The notes: a model not told the origin generated them from the sequence alone. A stretch of 64,000 nucleotides of DNA from Pseudonocardia kujensis (GCF_021283305.1 NZ_JAJSOK010000026.1:1-64000), one strand, 5' to 3'. Positions 8,955-17,484 are shown, numbered from the stretch's first letter. Program-made: numbers and translations.

Positions 8955-9410
8955 ATGGACAGGATCACCATCCTCTTCGGGACCGAGTCCGGCAACGCCG
9001 AGATGGTGGCCGACGACCTCTCCGCGGCGATGGGGCAGGGCGGAATCGACGCCCCGGTGGTGAGCATGGAGGACTATTCCGTCGACGATCTTCGCAGCCA
9101 AGATGTGATCATTCTCGTCGTGTCGACCTACGGCGAGGGCGACCTTCCCGAGACCGCGGTTCCCTTCTTCCAGGCACTCAGGGAGGACAAGCCCGATCTC
9201 GCCGGGCTGCGCTTCGCGGCCTTCGGGCTGGGGGACAGCACCTACGACACCTACAACCTCGGCGTCGCCACGCTCGTCTCGGCCCTCACCGACCTCGGTG
9301 CGACACAGATCGGAGAGACCGGCCACCACGACGCCGACTCCGGGCTCGACGCCTCCGAGCTTGCAGTCACGTGGGTCAACGACGTCCTCGCACTGACGGC
9401 GCCTGCGTAA
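8955..9410 (+). CDS. Flavodoxin (FMN electron carrier), probable P450 redox partner
   Basis: A 151-residue short-chain flavodoxin. The FMN phosphate loop is GTESGNAEM at the N-terminus, and the isoalloxazine loops are STYGEGDLPETA and FGLGDSTYDTYN. This is the flavodoxin-domain type of sulfite reductase/P450 reductase. The start is ATG 8955 behind AGGAGG; an upstream in-frame ATG at 8919 lacks a good site. It lies between the FprA-type reductase and the permease/P450 genes, with no ferredoxin nearby, so it is the likely direct electron donor of the P450 at 11055. Flavodoxin-driven bacterial P450s are uncommon. Confidence 0.92.
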   Translation: MDRITILFGTESGNAEMVADDLSAAMGQGGIDAPVVSMEDYSVDDLRSQDVIILVVSTYGEGDLPETAVPFFQALREDKPDLAGLRFAAFGLGDSTYDTYNLGVATLVSALTDLGATQIGETGHHDADSGLDASELAVTWVNDVLALTAPA

Positions 9411-9491
9411 AAACCGTCCGAGGCGGTTACGTCCCCTCGCCCCAGCCCGACGTTGACGACGGCACGCTCACCTCGATAGGAGACAAGAGCA

Positions 9492-10997
9492 ATGAGTGAC
9501 AGCACACCTGGCGCCAGCTCGACGACCGCCGTCGTCGTAGGCGGTGAGACCGGTGACAACAGGCTTTCGGGCAACATGGGCGCCACTTCGCTGGTGCTGA
9601 CCGTCCTGGCCTTCTCCGCCCCGCTGGCCGTGGTCGCCGGCTTCATTCCCTTCACCATCTCCTACGGCGGGGAAGGCGCCACCTTCGCATTCATCACGAC
9701 GACGGTCCTGCTGCTGCTCTTCGCGGTCGGGTACGTGACGATGACAAAGCACATCCCGAAGCCGGGCTCCTTCTACGCGTTCATCAGCGCCGGCGCCGGC
9801 AAGGTGACTGGCCTAGGGGCGGGGTTCCTCGGGGTTGTCGCCTACCTGCTCATGTTGGGCGGCTGCTTCGTGTTCATCGGCCTCACCACGACCGAGCTCA
9901 TCTCCAGCGTGGGCGGGCCCGAGACGCCGTGGTGGCTGTGGGCGGCCGTGGCGTGGGCGCTGGTCAGCGTCCTGTGCTACTTCCACATCGAGGTGTCCGC
10001 GAAGGTACTCAGCGTCGCCATGGTGGTGGAGGTCGCCATCGCGATGATCTTCAACGTGTCCGTCGTGCTCCATGGTGGCGGCCCAGAGGGCTTCCCGACC
10101 GCTCCGTTCAACCCGGCCTCCCTGGCAGGCGGCGACGTCGGCGTCGCGATGCTCTTCGCGATCATGGTGTTCCTGGGGTTCGAGGCCACCGCGCTGTTCC
10201 GCGACGAGGTGCGTGAGCCGGGGCGGACCATCCCGCGCGCCACCTACGGTGCAGTGTTGTTCGTCGGAATCCTCTACACGGTCTCCTGTTACCTCCTCAC
10301 CACGGCGTACGGCTCTGGAGCGGTGGACGCAGCGACGAACGACCCGAAGTCGATGTTCCCGGTCGCGATCGGCCACTTCGCCGCGCCGTTCTTCACCCAG
10401 CTGACGTTCATGTTCATCATCACCTCCGAGCTTGCCGCGGCGATCTCGGTCCACAACGTCGTCGCCCGCTACGTCTACAACCTCGGCTGCGACAGTGCGC
10501 TGCCGCCCTACGTCGCAGCGGTGCATGCGCGCCATCATTCCCCCTCGCGCGCCTCGACGGTGGTAGCAGTGATCATCGCCCTGGTTCTGCTACCCCTCGT
10601 TCTGACCAACCCAGAAGGCGTCGGCCTCGACGCGCAGCTGTTCGGCCTGGCCACCATCGGCATTCTCGCGCTGATGGCCGTCGTGAGCCTCTCGGTCATC
10701 CTGTGGTTCGCCCGCACGGGTGTCCCCGCAGGCGAGAGCCGACTCAAATGCTTCGCCGCCCCCGGCATCGCGGCCGTGGCGCTCGGGACCACCGTGGTGC
10801 TCGCCGTTCTGCACTTCGACCTCGTGGTGGGTGGCACGCCGGGCCAGAACATCGTTCTGCTCGTGGTGCTCGCCCTGTCCGTCGTCACCGGCGTCGCGCT
10901 CGCGCTCTACTTCCGGTCGAGCAGACCGGAGCTCTACGCACGCCTCGGTCGGTCGGAAACGGGGTCGGCCCCCTCCTCCGCCGCCAGTGCGGCCTGA
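9492..10997 (+). CDS. APC-superfamily amino acid/amine permease
   Basis: A 501-residue integral membrane protein with about twelve to thirteen hydrophobic segments. It begins with the APC pattern LVLTVLAFSAPLAVVAGFIP near residue 35, and later has FLGFEATALFRDEVREPGRTIP, the family's 'EE..P.R.IP' signature after the sixth segment. Such carriers import amino acids, amines or polyamines with protons. ATG 9492 follows AGGAGA. It sits inside the flavodoxin/P450 operon, suggesting the P450 substrate is an amino-acid- or amine-like compound; this is inference from position. Confidence 0.9.
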   Translation: MSDSTPGASSTTAVVVGGETGDNRLSGNMGATSLVLTVLAFSAPLAVVAGFIPFTISYGGEGATFAFITTTVLLLLFAVGYVTMTKHIPKPGSFYAFISAGAGKVTGLGAGFLGVVAYLLMLGGCFVFIGLTTTELISSVGGPETPWWLWAAVAWALVSVLCYFHIEVSAKVLSVAMVVEVAIAMIFNVSVVLHGGGPEGFPTAPFNPASLAGGDVGVAMLFAIMVFLGFEATALFRDEVREPGRTIPRATYGAVLFVGILYTVSCYLLTTAYGSGAVDAATNDPKSMFPVAIGHFAAPFFTQLTFMFIITSELAAAISVHNVVARYVYNLGCDSALPPYVAAVHARHHSPSRASTVVAVIIALVLLPLVLTNPEGVGLDAQLFGLATIGILALMAVVSLSVILWFARTGVPAGESRLKCFAAPGIAAVALGTTVVLAVLHFDLVVGGTPGQNIVLLVVLALSVVTGVALALYFRSSRPELYARLGRSETGSAPSSAASAA

Positions 10998-11054
10998 AGC
11001 CCAGGACACCACGGTCGCCACCGCGGCACCGTATGACTGCGAAGGAGTTCGACC

Positions 11055-12266
11055 ATGAGTACCCGCGAACAAGTGGAGGAGGCGGCCTGCCCGGAGGCCA
11101 CCGAGTACCTCCCGTGGACGGATCCCGAGTTCAGACGTGATCCCTACCCCTTCTACGCTCGTGCCCTGGCCGAGGCGCCCGTGCTCAGGGACGAGGTCGA
11201 CAACGGCTTTGTCCTCACCAAATACGAGGACCTCATGCACTACGGCAGGCTGCCGTCGGTGCGCATCGCCCCCGAGTGGGAGACGGCGGGCGCCTGGCGC
11301 GTCCTGCTGGACATGGCCCTCGGGCACGACGAGCCTCATCACACCCGGCTCCGTCGACAGACGAGCAGATGGTTCACGCCCAAGCAGGTACGGGAGTGGG
11401 TGAGGACCACGGCAGAGATTGCCGACCGGCTCCTCGATGGTATCGGGGACGACGGAGCGGTCGACGGCTCCGATCTCGCCGTGGAGATCACGCACCGCAC
11501 GATCTGCCACGTCCTCCAGGTTCCCGGCGACGACTTCGACGAGGTGCGCCGGTCCATGCGACAGGCGATGCCGATCCTCAGCGCACGCCCCGAGCCGCAC
11601 GACTTCGAGGCCGCCGAGGAGGGCCTCGCAGACCTGCGTCGTCGCACAGCGGACCTGATCTCGTTCAAGCGGGCGAACCCGGGCGACGGGCTCCTCGACG
11701 CCCTCCTGGACGCACAGGACGCAGGCGAGATGAGCGAGGCCGAGACCTTCGCAACCACGCTCTTCTTCTACGTCGTCGGCCACATGGACGCCAGCTACCT
11801 CATCTCCTCGGGACTGCACCTGTTCAGCCGGCGCCCGGAGCTCTTCGAGGCGTTCCGGGCCGATCCGTCCGCACACGAGGCCATCGTCAGCGAGCTCGTC
11901 CGCTTCGACGCACCCGAGCCGGTCGTCACCCGGATGACGACCGAGGATCTCGTGATCCGGGGGGTCCACGTGCCCGCGGGCAGCAGGCTCCGCCTCATGC
12001 TCGGCGCCGCGAACCGTGATCCAGACGTCTTCGACAATCCGCACGAGTTCGACTTCAGGCGCCCAGCGGAGAAGACACGGAACCTGACGTTCAGTCTCGG
12101 CAGCCACGGTTGCCAGGGGCGCCTGCTCGCGGAAGCCGAGATCCGAGTCACTTTCGAGAGGATCGCAGCACGGTACTCGCGGATCGAGCTCACCGCGCCG
12201 CCGGTCACCAAGTACACCGACGCTTCGCGGCACTACCACACCTTGCCTCTGCGACTTCATCGATGA
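11055..12266 (+). CDS. Cytochrome P450 with altered I-helix acid/alcohol pair
   Basis: A 403-residue soluble bacterial P450. The haem loop is FSLGSHGCQG, with Cys353 as thiolate ligand, and the K-helix ExxR is Glu280-Arg283. In the I-helix, where most P450s have (A/G)Gx(D/E)T, this protein has VVGHMDAS around residues 240-247. By alignment to P450cam, Asp251-Thr252 are replaced by Met244-Asp245. The normal proton-relay threonine is therefore absent. The ATG follows GAAGGAG. Its partners in the operon are an FprA-type reductase and a flavodoxin. The APC permease next to it suggests an amine or amino-acid-like substrate; a hydroxylation or dealkylation role is inference. Confidence 0.93.
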   Translation: MSTREQVEEAACPEATEYLPWTDPEFRRDPYPFYARALAEAPVLRDEVDNGFVLTKYEDLMHYGRLPSVRIAPEWETAGAWRVLLDMALGHDEPHHTRLRRQTSRWFTPKQVREWVRTTAEIADRLLDGIGDDGAVDGSDLAVEITHRTICHVLQVPGDDFDEVRRSMRQAMPILSARPEPHDFEAAEEGLADLRRRTADLISFKRANPGDGLLDALLDAQDAGEMSEAETFATTLFFYVVGHMDASYLISSGLHLFSRRPELFEAFRADPSAHEAIVSELVRFDAPEPVVTRMTTEDLVIRGVHVPAGSRLRLMLGAANRDPDVFDNPHEFDFRRPAEKTRNLTFSLGSHGCQGRLLAEAEIRVTFERIAARYSRIELTAPPVTKYTDASRHYHTLPLRLHR

Positions 12267-12321
12267 CATCCGCCCGAGCCCGGCGGCACACCACACCCCA
12301 CCCGAGAAGGGACCACCCACG

Positions 12322-12678
12322 ATGACCCACTCTGCGATCACTCCCACCGTCCTCGTCTCCGACGTCCAGTCCATCGAGCTGGAAGACTGGGGTCCGCTGC
12401 CCGAGGGGACCGGCGAACCCATGGCTACGGCGGGCAAGAAGCTGTGGACCGGCGACAACGATCTCGAGGTCGGCCTCTGGAAGTGCGCCCCCGGCCCGTC
12501 CCGCTGGGTCTTCGAGACCCACGAGTCGATCACGATGTTCGCCGGCCGGATGACGGTCACCGAGGACGGCGGCGCCTCCTACGAGATCAAGGCTGGCGAC
12601 AGCGCGGTCTTTCCGAAGGGCTGGTCCGGGACCTGGGACATTCACGACGAAGTGTTCAAGATCTACACGGCCTTCTGA
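12322..12678 (+). CDS. Small cupin-domain protein (Cupin_3/DUF861 type)
   Basis: A 118-residue single cupin. The beta-barrel core includes ETHESITMFAGRMTV and a GDSAVFPKGWSGTW second motif, as in the ureidoglycine-aminohydrolase-like Cupin_3 family. The first motif has the expected His and Glu (HES), but the usual full set of metal ligands is incomplete, so it may be a binding or sensing protein rather than an enzyme. ATG 12322 follows GAGAAGGGA and lies 55 bases after the P450, so it is probably the last gene of that operon. Its precise reaction is unknown. Confidence 0.82.
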   Translation: MTHSAITPTVLVSDVQSIELEDWGPLPEGTGEPMATAGKKLWTGDNDLEVGLWKCAPGPSRWVFETHESITMFAGRMTVTEDGGASYEIKAGDSAVFPKGWSGTWDIHDEVFKIYTAF

Positions 12679-12854
12679 AGCATCCCCACGCAGCACGAGG
12701 CGAGGAGCTCGTCCAGAACGTACGACTGTCCTCGGCGACGTTGACCGTCAGCGACGGGCGCGTCACTACCGGAGGAGTGCAGGCGCAGCAGGCTAGGCGA
12801 ACTTCCTTGACCTGCAGGTTGTCCCGGACATGTCGGTAGCGGCCCTGCCGGGAC

Positions 12855-13365
12855 GGTCGGCCTCGTGATCGAGCAGGGTGGCGACCTGCCAGAACACCTC
12901 CCGTTCCAGCCCGGGAGCAATCTCCAGAAGGCAGTCCATCGCCCACCCGGTAGCAGGCGTCGTCGGAGGTCTCGGGCAGCCCATCAATGTGCGCGCGGCG
13001 GCTCGCCCAGCCCGCCGCGGCCAGCTTCGAACCTGGTGCCGGGGCCCGGTTCACGGCCAGGCGAATAGCACCCGCTCTGTGCGCGGGTCGCGCGTGCGGC
13101 CTTCGAGCAGCCGCGCCATCACGGTGTCGACCCGAGGCGGCGCCACCGTGCGTCGAGGACCACGGTGCCCCCGACCGGGCGCGAGGAGGTGAACGTCAAC
13201 CCGGCCGGCTCGGCGGCGCCGCTGTCCCGGGGTCCGCAGGGCGGTGGCCGGGTCGAGCAACCGCGACAGCGGCGCCACCAGTCGGCCGATCACCTCACGG
13301 TCGAGCTGGTCTTCGCGACCGAAACTGTGCAGCACCTTCGGACGCGAGGTCTTCGTGGACGAGTC
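12855..13365 (-). pseudogene. Decayed IS4-superfamily (IS1634-type) transposase, N-terminal half
   Basis: Three leftward frames give consecutive pieces of one transposase. About 13365-13210 encode TSRPKVLHSFGRED and VIGRLVAPLSRLLDP. Then come TVMARLLEGRTRDPRTERVLF, SKLAAAGWASRRAHIDGLPE and DDACYR, followed by LLEIAPGLEREVFWQVATLL and DHEAD. This is the order seen in IS1634-like proteins, which continue into a catalytic domain that is absent here. At least three frameshifts and the C-terminal truncation make it non-functional. It lies between the cupin and the phosphotriesterase relic. Confidence 0.72.
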
Positions 13366-13514
13366 TCACTCGCGGTGGCCTCATGCCTGCTCTAGCTAGA
13401 CCTTCCCGACGCGCTGACCTGGGAAACCTCGGCGCGTGTCCAGAACAGCCCACCCGCTGCGGAACGCGGGCCGGCTGCGCCTCTTCGAGATGGCGTACGC
13501 CGGGCCCCCGACTG

Positions 13515-13595
13515 ATCGCGCGCCCGATTCGCCAATTCGTCGAGCACGCTGTCCAGCGACTCGAAGAACGCGGAGAAGGGCGCCTCGCCGCCATG
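13515..13595 (-). pseudogene. Fragment of a third TetR gene related to those at 6603 and 16787
   Basis: One leftward frame reads FSAFFESLDSVLDEL, closely matching FYAFFETPERVLDEM and FYAFFESPERVLDEL of the two intact paralogues at the end of their helix-turn-helix. Similarity fades within about 27 residues on both sides and no start or ligand domain can be found. It is short, so the call rests on this one block and on the neighbourhood. Confidence 0.5.
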
Positions 13596-13635
13596 GACAA
13601 GCCGAGAAGATGTGACTTACGCTCACCTATTAATT

Positions 13636-13647
13636 CGACTGTAGTCG
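13636..13647. promoter_or_regulatory. Candidate operator core CGAC-TGTA-GTCG before the phosphotriesterase gene
   Basis: This matches the inner eight positions of the CGCGAC-N4-GTCGCG sites at 7446 and 16693 with the same four-base gap. It sits 36 bases before the ATG at 13683 and beside the TetR fragment at 13515. The outer bases differ, and a site this short can occur by chance in GC-rich DNA. Confidence 0.4.
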
Positions 13648-13682
13648 GGACTGTCGTCGTCTCTTGGGAAAGGTGTGTGGAA

Positions 13683-14745
13683 ATGACCGCGATGTTGAGG
13701 ACCGTGCGGGGAGAGGTCGACCCGTCCACAATGGGCATCACGCTCCCCCACGAGCATGTCTTCATCGAGATGGACTGTTACTGGGATCCGGGCGACAACC
13801 CGCTGCCCGACGGCGACGACCCGACGGCCAATCCGAAATCGGGGACCTCTGGCACTGGCTCGAGTTCCCCTGCGCCAATCGTGGCAACCTCCACATGACC
13901 AACGAGGCGGAGGCGATCGCGGAGCTCTCGACTCCGGAGGCCTACGGGATCGGCACCCTCGTCGAACTCACCAGTATCGGCATCGGTCGCAACGCTGCCG
14001 GGTTGATGCGGGTCTCCGAAGCGACCGGCCTCAACATCGTCGCCGGCTCGAGCTATTACCTCGATGCTGCGCAGTCCGACGAAGTCAAAGCGATGACCGA
14101 GGACCAGATGGTCGAGCAGATCGTCACCGACATCACCGTCGGTATCGACGGTACCGACATCCGGGCGGGCGTCATTGGTGAGGTCGGAGTGTCCTGGCCT
14201 ATCAAGCCGGTTGAGGAACGCGCACTCGCAGCCAGCGTCCGCGCCCAGCAGATCACGGGCGCGGCTTTGTCGATCCACAACCCCTACTACGTTCCGACTG
14301 CGGAGACCCTCCTTGAGATCGCACAGCGGGTCGAGGATCTCGGCGCCGACATGGACCGCGTCATCATGGGCCACCGCGACGGCTTCACCCGCGACCCGAA
14401 GTTCCTCGACATCGCCGTCGCGCTTGGCTGCTACATCCAGCTCGACCTCTTCGGGCAGGACGGCTACGAGCCCGAGGTCGACTTCACCTATCCCTCCGTC
14501 GAGGTGCGCATCGACGCGATCCAAGCGATGGTCAGCAACGGACTCGCAGATCGGATCCTGCTGTCCCAGGACGTGGGCTTCAGACCAGCATGCAGACCCA
14601 CGGCGGACACGGATACACCTACATCGCGCGCACGCTCGTGCCCTGGCTCGAGCGTCGCGGATTGCGCAAGGACACGCTTGAGCAGATCCTGAGCCGCAAC
14701 GCACAACAGGTCTTCCCCATTGCTAGCGGGCCGACACAGCACTAG
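13683..14745 (+). pseudogene. Phosphotriesterase-family (amidohydrolase-fold) enzyme with two single-base frameshifts
   Basis: The gene reads as a PTE/PHP-family protein across three frames. Frame one gives MLRTVRGEVDPSTMGITLP and the metal motif HEHVFIE. After a one-base loss near 13838 it continues IGDLWHWLEFPCANRGNL with metal-bridging Glu in GVIGEVGVSW, His in LSIHNP and VIMGHRDG, and LLSQDVGF. A second loss near 14586 (AAG reduced to AG) moves it into MQTHGGHGYTYIARTLVPWL to a TAG at 14745. All catalytic residues survive, so the damage is recent or is a sequencing artefact. GGGAAAGG precedes the ATG. A lactonase- or esterase-like role is typical of the family. Confidence 0.8.
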
Positions 14746-14764
14746 AGATCATTAGGGGCGGAGG

Positions 14765-15506
14765 CTAAAAGGCTGAAGTCGAGGCCGATAATGGTGAGAA
14801 GCCGTCGAGCAGGCCGGGCCGGTGGGTCCGGTGGATCAGTCGGGGTCGGCGCCCGGGCTTGCTGGCCACCAACGCGGCCAGCGACAGCCGCGGGCTGTTC
14901 TGCAGGGTCACCCGCACCCCCGGAGCGCGACCGCAGCGGCCCCAGGTGCGTCCCTTCGGCGGCCTCGAGCCCTGGCCGGACTCGTCTCCGAACACCAGCC
15001 AGGCGCCCGGGGTCCGCCGCGGTTCATTTATCGCCGGCCAGGTCTCCTCCCCCAGGCAGTGATCTGTGCGACGCCGCGTTTGGTCGCACACGCCAGACCG
15101 GCACCTGCACACGCCAGCCGATCCGGTGCAGCAGCAGAATCAGCCCGGCCAAGGTGTAGTCCACATCGAACCGCTGATGCACGACCTCGGCGATGCGGGC
15201 CAGCGTCCAGCACTGATCGGCCCGGCCCCACGCCGCTCGGCCAGCCCAGCAGATCCTGCAGCTGGTCCAGCTGGGCGAGGCTGAGCCGGCAGCGCGCCCC
15301 GCCCGGGCCCTTGACGCCAGCGCCACCCGGCCCCCGGCGGCCAGCACGCGGCGCCACCGGTTGGCCGACATCCGGGTCACCCGGACCCGGGTCGCCACCT
15401 CCCGGTCGCTGGCCCCCTCCTCGATCCACTCGGTCGCCGCCAGCCGCACCTGTTCCCGCCGGACGCGCTCCTCGGCGGTCAGCCCGCCACCATCGGGAAA
15501 GCGCAT
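14765..15506 (-). pseudogene. IS630-family transposase, frameshifted
   Basis: From the ATG near 15506 the protein begins [19 protein letters not shown] and carries the N-terminal helix-turn-helix [17 protein letters not shown]. Another frame supplies [20 protein letters not shown] and the DDE-domain pieces WLVFGDESGQG, PPKGRTWGR and SLAALVASKPGRRPRLI. The order is right for IS630, but several frame changes and the missing last catalytic Glu region make it inactive. The terminal repeats were not identified. Confidence 0.72.
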
Positions 15507-15537
15507 GCTGCCGGCATAGCGCCCACCGCACCGCCCG

Positions 15538-15840
15538 TCAGCGCCCACTGGTGGATCGCGTCGCCGAGGCGGCGATTGCGGGCGCCCGGTCCGTCCCTCG
15601 CCTCGCCTTGCGCGGCTTCGGGAGCAACGGCTCGACCAGCTCCCACAGCTCGTCGACGGTGATGCCGTCCTCGCGGTCGGCGATCTTCAACCAGCGCGAC
15701 AGGCACGACTCGGAGATCCCGAAGCTCCGCGCGACAGCCGCGATGGACTGGTCGCCCTGGCGGGCGACGGCGATCACGTCGCGTCGGAACTCCTTCGGGA
15801 ACGGCTTGGGCACGATGTCGATCCTTCCAGCGAGGAACAC
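15538..15840 (-). pseudogene. Chimeric transposase fragment: IS3-type OrfA helix-turn-helix joined to an IS5-like N-terminus
   Basis: A 100-residue frame. Residues 12-52 (PFPKEFRRDVIAVARQGDQ, then [20 protein letters not shown]) are a standard IS3-family OrfA helix-turn-helix. From about residue 58 it becomes [20 protein letters not shown], the beginning of IS5-type transposases, and then runs into unrelated residues to the stop. The join suggests one element inserted into, or recombined with, another. It lies between the IS630 and IS5 relics. Confidence 0.6.
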
Positions 15841-15844
15841 GTCC

Positions 15845-16523
15845 TCACAGGCCAGGAGTCACCCGAAGTCTGGGCAGTCCCTTCTGGTTCTGCGACAGCT
15901 TGCGGTAGCGGCCGGTGTCGGGGTCCTTGCGTCGGCGCCGCTGCGGGACCGCGACCGTGGGACCGGCGCCCTGGTAGGCGGTGTCGGCGGCCGCCGCGGT
16001 GTCATGGGCGGTGAGGGCGTCGATGATGCCGTGTTCGCGGGCGGCGCCCCATGTCATGGCGGGCGCCGGGAAGGGGTAGGGAGATCCACACCAGGCGGCC
16101 GATCGGGTCGGCGATGACCTGCACGTTCTGCCCGTGGGCCTTGTGCTTCCTAAAGTAGAAGGCGCGGTCGTAGCCCGACGCCATGCCGACCCGGTCGATG
16201 CGCAGCAGGGTGCCGTCGAGGATCACGAACGCCTTCCAGGACGCGACCTCGATCGCCTGTTCCAGCGTCGGTGCCATCGCCGCCAGCAACTCGAGGGCCT
16301 CGCGGATGTAGCGGTTTACCGTCGAGGTGCCGATTTCGAATCCGCAGGCCTGGTCGGCATAGGTCTCGCCCTTGCGCAGGTACGCCACGACCAACAGGGC
16401 CTGACGGCCGGTGGGCAGCTTGCGCCACCGAGTCCCGCGCCGGCTGCGCTGCGCTCGCAGCGCATCCGACAGCACGCCGAGGGCGCGGCTGGACACGGTC
16501 ATCCCGGACGGGTAGGACAGCAC
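15845..16523 (-). pseudogene. IS5-family (DDE_Tnp_4 type) transposase, frameshifted and C-terminally truncated
   Basis: The ATG at 16523 opens a frame with GETYADQACGFEIGTSTVNR (helix-turn-helix), VILDGTLLRIDRV (first catalytic Asp) and FYFRKHKAHGQNVQVIADP. An extra G near 16050 shifts the frame, after which ADTAYQGAG and RRRRKDPDTGRYR continue the family pattern. The reading ends abruptly in unrelated sequence at 15845, removing the last catalytic Glu. Confidence 0.75.
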
Positions 16524-16692
16524 CTTGAAGCCTGGTGGGGCGGATTAATCTAGGCGATCGCCCGTCTACCAGGAGCTTCACCCATTCGAGGTCACGTCAC
16601 GCCGCACACGCCCTGACCTGGTCGTTCACCAGGTTGGCAAAGGTTCACTGCTTCGGCGACGAGCCGAACGTGACCAAGATTAAGTGTCGGGT

Positions 16693-16708
16693 CGCGACTG
16701 CAGTCGCG
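16693..16708. promoter_or_regulatory. Perfect palindrome CGCGAC-TGCA-GTCGCG, predicted TetR operator
   Basis: A 16-bp fully symmetric site 78 bases before the TetR start at 16787. Its arms are identical to those at 7446-7461, next to the paralogous TetR. Autoregulation of the TetR gene is the simplest reading, because only transposase relics lie on the other side. Confidence 0.7.
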
Positions 16709-16786
16709 TAGGCTATGCCACGGTGCGTGGTAAGGACCGCTTTGCGAGGTAGGCGCTTGTCGACATGGTGTTGAGGTCGGTTCAGG

Positions 16787-17461
16787 ATGAGGACCCCAGT
16801 GGCGACGCACTCCATTGACGGGGGAGGTGGGGTTCGAAGGCGCGGCCACCTCGGCAGCGGCTTGCGCAAGTTGCCGCTGCAGGAACGGTCGAAGGCAATG
16901 ATCGCGCGGGTCCTCGACACGGCGAGGGAGTTGGTGGAGGAGATCGGTTACGAAGCCGTGGCTGGGTCACCGACCTTGCTGCTGGAGCAGTCCGGGGTCA
17001 GTCGGGGCTCATTCTATGCCTTCTTCGAATCACCCGAACGAGTACTCGACGAGCTGTCCTGCGAGACACTGGAGAATTCGTTGGAAAGTCTCCGGCACGC
17101 TCTCGCACATCGGCCTGGTGATCAATGGGCCGAGATCTGTGACGTACTGATTGACCTTTATGTCGCCGAGCATCGAACGCCTCTCATTCGGGAGCTGTGG
17201 GTGCGACAGAACCTCACCCAGCGTGTCAGGGCTCTGGATGAGCTCTTTATCGATGACATGGCCGAGTTGGTGTGGATTGAGTTCAAGAAGCACTCGCCGC
17301 TTTTCGAAGACCTGACGACGCTGCAGTGTCGAGCCGCGCTCCATGCACTCGAGCGACTCATGCAGTTCGCATTCCTCCACGATCAGCAGGGGGACAGCGC
17401 CATCGTCACTGAAGCGGAGCAGATGCTCCTCCGATACTTCGCGGGTCATAGTGGCAGCTGA
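16787..17461 (+). CDS. TetR-family repressor (paralogue of the one at 6603)
   Basis: A 224-residue TetR protein. The DNA-binding block is VAGSPTLLLEQSGVSRGSFY followed by AFFESPERVLDEL, and the ligand domain contains TPLIRELWVRQNLTQRVRAL. It matches the TetR at 6603 over nearly its entire length, with changes concentrated in the ligand-binding helices, so the two probably recognise the same DNA but may sense different ligands. The ATG at 16787 has a weak ribosome site; a GTG 12 bases later is possible. Its neighbours are dead transposases and fragments, so it may be an orphan copy whose original target genes were lost. Confidence 0.88.
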   Translation: MRTPVATHSIDGGGGVRRRGHLGSGLRKLPLQERSKAMIARVLDTARELVEEIGYEAVAGSPTLLLEQSGVSRGSFYAFFESPERVLDELSCETLENSLESLRHALAHRPGDQWAEICDVLIDLYVAEHRTPLIRELWVRQNLTQRVRALDELFIDDMAELVWIEFKKHSPLFEDLTTLQCRAALHALERLMQFAFLHDQQGDSAIVTEAEQMLLRYFAGHSGS

Positions 17462-17462
17462 G

Positions 17463-17484
17463 CAAGGTTGGCCGGCTAGCCTTG
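17463..17484 (+). terminator. Possible hairpin terminator after TetR
   Basis: CAAGGTTGGCC and GGCTAGCCTTG form an RNA stem with two G-U pairs directly after the TetR stop. There is no T-run, so at best it is an actinobacterial-type terminator without a U-tract. Called from structure alone. Confidence 0.35.

Noticed and set aside
10590..12560. A leftward 656-codon frame opposite the P450
   Set aside because: It is antisense to the P450 and permease, which have all family motifs.
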